Shown here one piece after another: positions 4,364 to 9,035 of a stretch of DNA of 9,035 nucleotides. The notes under the pieces were generated by a model that ran no database searches, was not told the origin of the DNA, and was given only the letters and a program-made list of their open reading frames with translations. The translations under genes and the position numbers were made by a program. Source of the DNA: Nitrososphaerota archaeon (lineage in GTDB: Archaea; Thermoproteota; Nitrososphaeria; Nitrososphaerales; JACPRH01); NCBI GenBank assembly GCA_029460375.1, contig JARPAQ010000080.1, positions 1-9,035 of the forward strand, written 5' to 3'. Numbering within the stretch: the first letter of the stretch is position 1; the number at the start of each line of letters is the position of its first letter.

Positions 4364-4582
4364 ATGAGCTCAAAGACAACGGAGGAGAGGCTCACTCCCG
4401 CTGAAGTGATTCAGATAGTCGGCAGGACCGGGGTGGCTGGTGAAATAACTCAGGTTCGAGTCAAGATTCTTGAAGGCGTGGAGAAAGGTAGAATCCTGAC
4501 GAGGAATGTAAAGGGTCCAGTTCAGCTTACTGATATCCTTATTCTGAGGGAGACTGAGCGTGAGGCTAAGAAGATCAAGTAG
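4364..4582 (+). CDS. rps28e: Ribosomal protein S28e
   Basis: Small-subunit protein found in archaea and eukaryotes, located near the mRNA exit region. The 72-aa sequence carries the family core [20 protein letters not shown] (about residues 11-30), the OB-fold strands VRVKILEG and [12 protein letters not shown], and the highly conserved C-terminus [16 protein letters not shown]. An extra N-terminal stretch of about 10 residues ([10 protein letters not shown]) precedes the core; no later in-frame start fits. AGGAG abuts the ATG directly, which is too close for a normal Shine-Dalgarno, while GGTTGAT about 8 bp upstream is better placed. It lies 9 bp after rpl7ae and 9 bp before rpl24e. Confidence 0.95.
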   Translation: MSSKTTEERLTPAEVIQIVGRTGVAGEITQVRVKILEGVEKGRILTRNVKGPVQLTDILILRETEREAKKIK

Positions 4583-4591
4583 GTGTGAATT

Positions 4592-4786
4592 ATGCTCAGT
4601 GAAAAGAAGTGCTTCTTCTGCGGCGGCGATGTATCTCCCTCTCACGGGATAGCTTACATAAGGAATGACGGGATTATACAGCACTTCTGCTCATCCAAAT
4701 GCAGGAAGAACACTCTTAAGCTCAAAAGAGATCCTCGAAAGTATAAGTGGACTAAGAAGTATGAGACGCCGAAGAGTAAGCGGTAG
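4592..4786 (+). CDS. rpl24e: Ribosomal protein L24e
   Basis: Large-subunit protein with a zinc-binding fold. The 64-aa sequence shows CFFCGGDVSPSHGIAYIRND (from residue 7) with the first Cys pair C7/C10, and the second pair in HFCSSKCRKNTLKLKRDPRK (C33 and C37). These four Cys are the expected ligands. The strongly basic tail YKWTKKYETPKSKR is typical. AGGTG sits about 5 bp before ATG 4592. The next gene, ndk, starts 2 bp after the stop, so translation is probably coupled. Confidence 0.95.
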   Translation: MLSEKKCFFCGGDVSPSHGIAYIRNDGIIQHFCSSKCRKNTLKLKRDPRKYKWTKKYETPKSKR

Positions 4787-4788
4787 AA

Positions 4789-5184
4789 ATGGAGCACAGC
4801 CTTATCGTAATAAAGCCTGATGCCGTGCAGAGGAAGATGATCGGAACAATACTTTCAAGATTCGAAAACAAAGGGTTCACCATCCTAAAGATGAAGATGC
4901 TTACCTTCACACGAGAGCAGGCTGAAGAATTCTACTCACCCCACCAAGGACAACCATACTTCCCCAGCCTCGTTAAGTTCATAACCTCAGGCCCAGTGGT
5001 CGCATTAGTACTGGAGGGAAGCGTAGCTGTAGATGTTGTACGGCTGATGATCGGTTCCACCAAGTCTTACGAAGCTACCGCTGGCACCATACGTGGTGAC
5101 TTTGGTCTCGGATTGAAAGATAATGTTATTCACGCCTCTGATTCTGCTGAAAGCTTCGAAAGAGAATCCCAAATAATATTCTAA
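4789..5184 (+). CDS. ndk: Nucleoside diphosphate kinase
   Basis: Cytosolic enzyme that transfers the gamma phosphate between nucleoside triphosphates and diphosphates through a phosphohistidine. Visible landmarks: VIKPDAVQR at the N-terminus (K9 contacts phosphate), TSGPVVALVLEG (about residues 66-77), GTIRGDFG (about 99-106), and NVIHASDS (112-119) with the active-site His at 115. At 131 aa it is slightly shorter than most (about 135-150). The usual PGTIRGD has Ala in place of Pro here. It has no obvious Shine-Dalgarno of its own and starts 2 bp after rpl24e. Its place between L24e and aIF5B is a conserved archaeal arrangement. Confidence 0.96.
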   Translation: MEHSLIVIKPDAVQRKMIGTILSRFENKGFTILKMKMLTFTREQAEEFYSPHQGQPYFPSLVKFITSGPVVALVLEGSVAVDVVRLMIGSTKSYEATAGTIRGDFGLGLKDNVIHASDSAESFERESQIIF

Positions 5185-5276
5185 CTTTCTTTCCCTATAA
5201 CGTTAAAGGTTAATCTATAACTTTTAGTACCCTACCACCATATCCAACACTTATCTTTCAAAGAAAGGTGCATCTA
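5185..5276 (+). promoter_or_regulatory. ndk-infB intergenic region with T-rich end and TATA-like box
   Basis: Directly after the ndk stop comes a T-rich run (CTTTCTTTCCC, 5185-5195), which could end the upstream transcript as archaeal T-tract terminators do. ATCTATAA at 5213-5220, with upstream GGTTA, is a TATA-like box placing a transcript start near 5243, so infB can be expressed independently. AGGTG at 5266-5270 is a Shine-Dalgarno motif well spaced for the TTG at 5277. Confidence 0.4.
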
Positions 5277-7061
5277 TTGAGCGAAAAGATCAGACAACCA
5301 GTAGTAGTCGTACTTGGCCACATAGACTCAGGCAAAACATCCCTACTGGACCGAATAAGAGGCACCGGCGTACAGAACCGTGAAGCAGGAGGCATAACTC
5401 AACACATAGGTGCAAGCTTCTTCCCCACCGACACCCTTCAAGAAATATGCGGCCCCCTACTGACACAGGTAGGCGGTGACATAGCAGTTCCCGGACTCTT
5501 GGTGATAGATACACCGGGCCACGAAGTCTTCACCAACCTCAGGAGCAGAGGAGGCTCAGCCGCAGACATTGCTATATTGGTGGTGGATTCCGCCCGAGGC
5601 TTCGAAGTTCAAACTCACGAAAGTGTAGATATCTTGAAAAGTAGAAAGGTGCCCTTTGTAGTAGCGCTCAACAAAATAGATATGATAACCGGCTGGCGTA
5701 AAGGCTCAGATATGTTCGTAACCAGCTCCTTGAAAAGCCAGACAAAACCCGTGAGAGACGAAGTGGACAAGCGTATCTACACAGTTATGGGGACACTTTC
5801 TCAACTCGGCTTCGAATCAGAAGCATTCAACAGGGTTAAGGACTTCACCCGAGAAGTAGCGATAGTCCCCATCAGCGCCAAAACCAGCGAAGGCATACCT
5901 GAACTTATAACCGTGCTGGTTGGGTTGACTCAACATTACCTTACGAAGCGTCTGAAAGTCTCAAAAGGAAGCCCTCGTGGCATAGTCTTGGAGATAAAGG
6001 AGGAGCCTGGTCTAGGCGCTACCGCTAACGTGGTTCTGCTGGACGGGGTCTTGAAGATCGGTGATAATATTGTTGTAGGTCGGCGGGATGAGGCGGTCGT
6101 AACTCATGTGAAGGCGATATTTATGCCCAAGCCTCTGGATGAAATGAGAGATCCTAGGGACAAATTTTCTTCAGTAGATAGGGTGGGTGCTGCTGCAGGT
6201 GTTAAGGTTGTTACACCTGATCTGGATGATGTCCTCGCCGGCTCTCCATTCTTGGGGGTTGATGCTTCTAACAGGGTTGAAGATGTCAAGAAGACTGTTT
6301 ATGCTGAGGTGAGCCGCGCGTTCATAAAGACTGATCAGAGTGGTATAGTCTTGAGGGCTGATACTCTAGGTTCTCTTGAAGCTCTGGTGGATATGCTGAA
6401 GCAGCGAGATGTATCGATAAGGATAGCTGATATAGGTCCTGTAACTAGGCGTGATATCGTTGAAGCGAAGACGGTGGCTGACAAAGACCGGTATCATGGC
6501 GTTGTATTGGCTTTTGGAGTCAAGATTCTGCCCGATGCTGAGCAAGAGATAGAGAACAAGAATATCAAAGTCTTCTCCAACCCTGTGATATACCGCCTTA
6601 TCGAAGAATACACCAGCTGGGTGGAATCAGAAAGAGAGGCAGCTGAAAGAGGTGAATTCTCATCATTAACCCCTCCCAGCAGCTTTAAGGTGCTGAAAGG
6701 CTACATATTCCGGCGAAGCGATCCCGCTATATTCGGCGTGGAGGTATTGACAGGCCGGCTGAGGCAGAAGTCGGAAGTTATGAACATCAAAGGCAAGATC
6801 GTGGGGACTATACGCCAGATTCAAGAAAAGGGGGAGAGCATAAATGAAGCCCCGCAGGGTTCTCAGACTGCAATTTCTATGAAAGAGCCGACTATCGGTC
6901 GCCACATAAATGAAGATGATAAGCTCTACACGGTTCCTAAGAGCGACGAGGCGAAGCTTCTCCTTGGGAAATTCAAATCAAAGCTCACAACCGACGAAGC
7001 CGAAACGCTGAGCAAAATCGTTCAGATAAAGAGGCGGACAAATCCGCTCTACGGCTTCTGA
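5277..7061 (+). CDS. infB: Translation initiation factor aIF5B (eIF5B/IF2 family)
   Basis: GTPase that promotes joining of the ribosomal subunits and placement of initiator tRNA. About 594 aa, the usual archaeal length, without the long N-terminal extension of eukaryotic eIF5B. The G domain is complete: P-loop GHIDSGKTS (about residues 14-22), switch I GGITQHIGA, DTPGHEVF with the catalytic His, NKIDMITGW, and SAKTSEGI. Domain II follows from about 230, domain III (DQSGIVLRADTLGSLEAL) from about 352, and the C-terminal tRNA-binding domain near the end, with GRHINEDDKLYT. The P-loop has Ser where many members have His or Thr. The start is a choice: TTG 5277 has AGGTG six bases upstream, whereas GTG 5268 (three residues more) would lie within that motif and has no motif of its own. 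No intein is seen. The 3' end overlaps folD by 13 bp, convergently. Confidence 0.95.
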   Translation: MSEKIRQPVVVVLGHIDSGKTSLLDRIRGTGVQNREAGGITQHIGASFFPTDTLQEICGPLLTQVGGDIAVPGLLVIDTPGHEVFTNLRSRGGSAADIAILVVDSARGFEVQTHESVDILKSRKVPFVVALNKIDMITGWRKGSDMFVTSSLKSQTKPVRDEVDKRIYTVMGTLSQLGFESEAFNRVKDFTREVAIVPISAKTSEGIPELITVLVGLTQHYLTKRLKVSKGSPRGIVLEIKEEPGLGATANVVLLDGVLKIGDNIVVGRRDEAVVTHVKAIFMPKPLDEMRDPRDKFSSVDRVGAAAGVKVVTPDLDDVLAGSPFLGVDASNRVEDVKKTVYAEVSRAFIKTDQSGIVLRADTLGSLEALVDMLKQRDVSIRIADIGPVTRRDIVEAKTVADKDRYHGVVLAFGVKILPDAEQEIENKNIKVFSNPVIYRLIEEYTSWVESEREAAERGEFSSLTPPSSFKVLKGYIFRRSDPAIFGVEVLTGRLRQKSEVMNIKGKIVGTIRQIQEKGESINEAPQGSQTAISMKEPTIGRHINEDDKLYTVPKSDEAKLLLGKFKSKLTTDEAETLSKIVQIKRRTNPLYGF

Positions 7062-7957
7062 CCAGTGAGCCTCTTTGCTGCTGTTATCGTGTTTTTCAGG
7101 AGCATTCCTCGAGTCATGATGCCTGTGCTGCCGGTGTTGGGTGTTATGTATGATGCCTTCTCTTTTACATCTTCAAAGTCTACGTCGAATACTAGTTTGC
7201 CGGTGGCGGGATCTCTTCTTACCCCTATGCTTATTACGATGACTCCCTCTTTCACCATATCTCCGGTCAGCCTGAAGGAGTTTTCCCGATATAGCTCGGG
7301 TGGTCTTCCGGCTGCTGCTACAATGATATCTGCTTCTCTAAGTCTCTCTGTCAGGTTCTTGGTCTTCCTGTGGGTGCAGGTGGCTGTAGCGTTTCTGTCT
7401 TGAAGTAGTTTTCTGAGGGGTTCTCCGACTAAGATGCTTCTGCCCACTATGATGGCGTCTTTGCCGGATACATCTACTTTGAAGTGTTCTAGTATCTTTA
7501 TTGCTCCTTTCGGTGTGCAGGGGATGAGGCTGCTCTCCAAGCTGTATTCGCCGAGGAGAAGTTTGCCCATGTTGTACGGTGTGAGCCCGTCTACATCTTT
7601 TTGTGGTGAAAGTCTTTCGAAGATCTTCTCTTTATCGACGTAATCTGGGAAGGGTAGCTGAATAAGTATGCCGTGTGTTTCAGGATCACTGTTCAACTTA
7701 TCTATCAGACCCAACACTTCTTTCTCCCGTGTCTCCTGTGGATGATCAAACATCCTGTAGACATTTGATATTATTCCTACCTTCTCACAGTCCTTCGCCT
7801 TCAATGATACATAGGTCTGGGAGACTGGATCGTCACCCACAAGCAGGGCTGCTAGGCGTGGTGTCATCCCCTTCTCCTCTTGAAGCATCTTTACATCTTG
7901 CCTAATTTCGTCTAAGACCTGTTGAAAAAGCTCCTTGGCACTCATAACTACGGTCAT
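7049..7957 (-). CDS. folD: Bifunctional methylene-tetrahydrofolate dehydrogenase / cyclohydrolase
   Basis: Interconverts methylene-, methenyl- and formyl-tetrahydrofolate using NAD(P). The 302-aa length is normal. The catalytic domain shows QTYVSLKAKDCEKVGI with Tyr49 and the catalytic Lys53, then QLPFP (100-104), KDVDG (120-124) and PCTP (146-149). The Rossmann domain has VGRSILVGEP (171-180), THRKTKNL (195-202) and DIIVAAAGRP. The odd part is the usually strict TPVPGGVGPMT, which here reads TPNTGSTGIMT (272-282); the following MLLKNT is normal. The enzyme is probably active as the catalytic residues are intact, but this loop lies near the active site. ATG 7957 has GGAAGTGA six bases upstream; ATG 7945 is an alternative. 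Presence of FolD implies a tetrahydrofolate-type one-carbon route. Confidence 0.95.
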   Translation of the reverse strand: MTVVMSAKELFQQVLDEIRQDVKMLQEEKGMTPRLAALLVGDDPVSQTYVSLKAKDCEKVGIISNVYRMFDHPQETREKEVLGLIDKLNSDPETHGILIQLPFPDYVDKEKIFERLSPQKDVDGLTPYNMGKLLLGEYSLESSLIPCTPKGAIKILEHFKVDVSGKDAIIVGRSILVGEPLRKLLQDRNATATCTHRKTKNLTERLREADIIVAAAGRPPELYRENSFRLTGDMVKEGVIVISIGVRRDPATGKLVFDVDFEDVKEKASYITPNTGSTGIMTRGMLLKNTITAAKRLTGQKP

Positions 7958-8009
7958 AGAATTCTCACTTCCAGACTCGTACCTCCCCTTGAACCGTCCT
8001 GTCCCTTAT

Positions 8010-8019
8010 GTTTAAATTA
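8010..8019 (-). promoter_or_regulatory. TATA-like promoter of folD
   Basis: Read on the minus strand, ATAATTTAAACAT contains a TATA-like core about 55 bp before ATG 7957. Transcription would start near 7988, leaving a leader of about 30 nt that contains the GGAAGTGA ribosome-binding motif (7965-7972). An inverted TTAGAAC heptamer (8069-8075) lies about 50 bp further upstream. Confidence 0.35.
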
Positions 8020-8219
8020 TTGCTCCAAATGTAAATCAGCTGAAGACAACTTATTGCAGGTTATTTTCGTTCTAAGATTTTCCTACACCCACTGTTTTGA
8101 TAGGATTCCAGCAGGTTTAGGCAGTTATGTGTGTTCAAGCGTAGGTTGAGTTGCTTGAGTATTGTTCTAAAATGTGAAACAACTAGAGAGAATGTGCCTC
8201 ATGACTGTTCTAACCCTTG

Positions 8220-8227
8220 TATTTATC
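8220..8227 (+). promoter_or_regulatory. TATA-like promoter of the secreted-protein gene
   Basis: TATTTATC lies 20-27 bp before ATG 8247, so the transcript would begin at about the start codon (leaderless). The inverted TTAGAAC heptamers at 8164-8170 and 8207-8213 lie just upstream, the second almost touching the box, a position suited to a regulator. Confidence 0.4.
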
Positions 8228-8246
8228 AAGTTACAGGTAAATTACT

Positions 8247-9035
8247 ATGGTGAGAACAATGAACCAAAGTAGTAAAATTGCAATAATCGCGCTGGTTGTA
8301 GTGGTTGCATCTTTGTCAGGAGTCTACCTACTTCAATTAGGTACTTCGGAGGAAGTCACCGATATAATCTGGCAACGGACTGGAGGATTCATCGGTTTAA
8401 ACGAAGAGATGGTTATAGCGGCTGATGGATCAGTATCATACACATCTGACAAGTTCGGCGCCGCGGAGATCGTTCTCACCGAAGATGAAATCGAAGAACT
8501 TCTGAATAAAGCGGACTTCATAACGAATGGAACGTACACCGCAAAGCAAGGTGTAGCAGACTTCTACATCTATAGGTTAACCCTGCAGACTGCATCCGGT
8601 AAAAGAACAGTTGAATGGGTCGATGATTGGGCATCTAGGGCTACGTTACCTAACGAACTAACGGCGCTCCAGACTCATTTAGAGAGTGTAGTTGAAAGGG
8701 CGCATCAAAAGACAGGAGCGTCACAAAATGTTGAAGAGAGAGTTGCTGGAATAGCCCAAGACTTTGTAGTGCAAGCTCCAACTTTCAAGTTTGACGGTAT
8801 AACAGAGACTCTCCGCGTTTTAGGAGTTGTAACCCGTGAGATCTTCCCGCTTCAACATGTAATCACGATCACTTTCGACTCAAGACATGCCGGTTATGGT
8901 AATAGAACAGGACAAGTCTTAGCTCAAGTCATAACTCCTCATACAGCAGAAGTCACAGTCGTAAATGACAATGTGGTTTCAGCTATCTTAGACGATCAAT
9001 GGGACGAACTGAAACAAGAGCTTATCCCAACAGGA
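8247..9035 (+). CDS. Membrane-anchored extracellular protein, emfourin-like domain (partial at 3' end)
   Basis: The frame is open for 263 codons and runs off the window. Residues about 11-31 (IAIIALVVVVASLSGVYLL) form a signal anchor or signal peptide; there is no lipobox Cys. Domain 1 (about 42-150) begins WQRTGGFIG, then has LTEDEIEELLNKADF, DFYIYRLTL and a closing LPNELTALQTHLE. This order (GGFxG, helix, ADF, FxYxL, PxxLxxL) resembles emfourin-type protease-inhibitor domains. Domain 2 (from about 168) has APTFKFDGITETLRV, then ITFDSRHAGYGNRTGQVLAQ, VITPH and DDQWDELKQEL. I associate this arrangement with secreted Thaumarchaeota/Bathyarchaeia proteins, from memory. Start: ATG 8247 fits a leaderless transcript; ATG 8259 has GGTGA five bases upstream and gives a cleaner signal sequence (MNQSSKIAI). 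The emfourin call is by pattern only. Confidence 0.7.
   Translation, partial: MVRTMNQSSKIAIIALVVVVASLSGVYLLQLGTSEEVTDIIWQRTGGFIGLNEEMVIAADGSVSYTSDKFGAAEIVLTEDEIEELLNKADFITNGTYTAKQGVADFYIYRLTLQTASGKRTVEWVDDWASRATLPNELTALQTHLESVVERAHQKTGASQNVEERVAGIAQDFVVQAPTFKFDGITETLRVLGVVTREIFPLQHVITITFDSRHAGYGNRTGQVLAQVITPHTAEVTVVNDNVVSAILDDQWDELKQELIPTG

Noticed and set aside
5290..5514. Minus-strand frames within infB and other core genes
   Set aside because: They lie fully antisense to well-conserved genes and have low-complexity Leu/Arg/Ser-rich compositions typical of shadow frames.
7922..8149. 75-codon plus-strand frame with several Cys residues
   Set aside because: It begins antisense inside folD, crosses the folD promoter region, and shows no start signals, so it is a chance frame.

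Overview
The window looks like a piece of an archaeal chromosome. The best evidence is the run rpl7ae – rps28e – rpl24e – ndk – infB (archaeal/eukaryotic-type L7Ae, S28e and L24e, and the eIF5B-type initiation factor), which is a conserved archaeal neighbourhood. Starts are a mix of ATG, GTG and TTG, Shine-Dalgarno motifs of the GGTGA/AGGTG type occur, and TATA-like boxes sit about 25 bp before several likely transcript starts. A bacterial-type folate enzyme (FolD) and a membrane-anchored secreted protein of a kind I associate with Thaumarchaeota/Bathyarchaeia point, tentatively, to a TACK-group archaeon; the phylum cannot be settled from this window alone.

Left half (1 to about 3900): an accessory region of small genes and long gaps. 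A 187-aa protein of unknown function (minus strand, 160-723) is followed by about 465 bp without a clear gene. Then come a small HNH-like protein (minus, 1189-1407) and, divergent from it, a ribbon-helix-helix (RHH) protein (1503-1742). The RHH gene leads a plus-strand cassette of tightly packed small genes, some overlapping by ATGA or GTGA, that ends in an ASCH-domain protein (2577-2903). After it lies about 1.1 kb with no convincing intact gene but many short inverted repeats (2907-3057, 3177-3201, 3263-3289, 3547-3580), and a probable decayed minus-strand gene (3384-3547). This looks like an integrated element or its remnant, but no integrase, tRNA, att repeat or virion gene is visible.

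Right half (about 3880 to 9035): core genes. The ribosomal-protein/ndk run is compact, with gaps of 2-9 bp. infB follows 83-92 bp later with its own TATA-like box. folD is convergent with infB and overlaps its 3' end by 13 bp. Beyond a 289-bp intergenic stretch, a secreted/membrane-anchored protein begins at 8247 and runs off the window end; its first extracellular domain resembles emfourin-type protease-inhibitor domains.

Together the core genes serve translation (L7Ae also in box C/D and H/ACA RNPs, S28e, L24e, aIF5B), nucleotide supply (Ndk) and one-carbon metabolism (FolD). The most unusual parts are the hairpin-rich region after the ASCH cassette, a heptamer TTAGAAC/GTTCTAA found eight times by eye and only between genes, and an atypical C-terminal motif in FolD. 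All functional calls are from reading the sequence; no database search was run.
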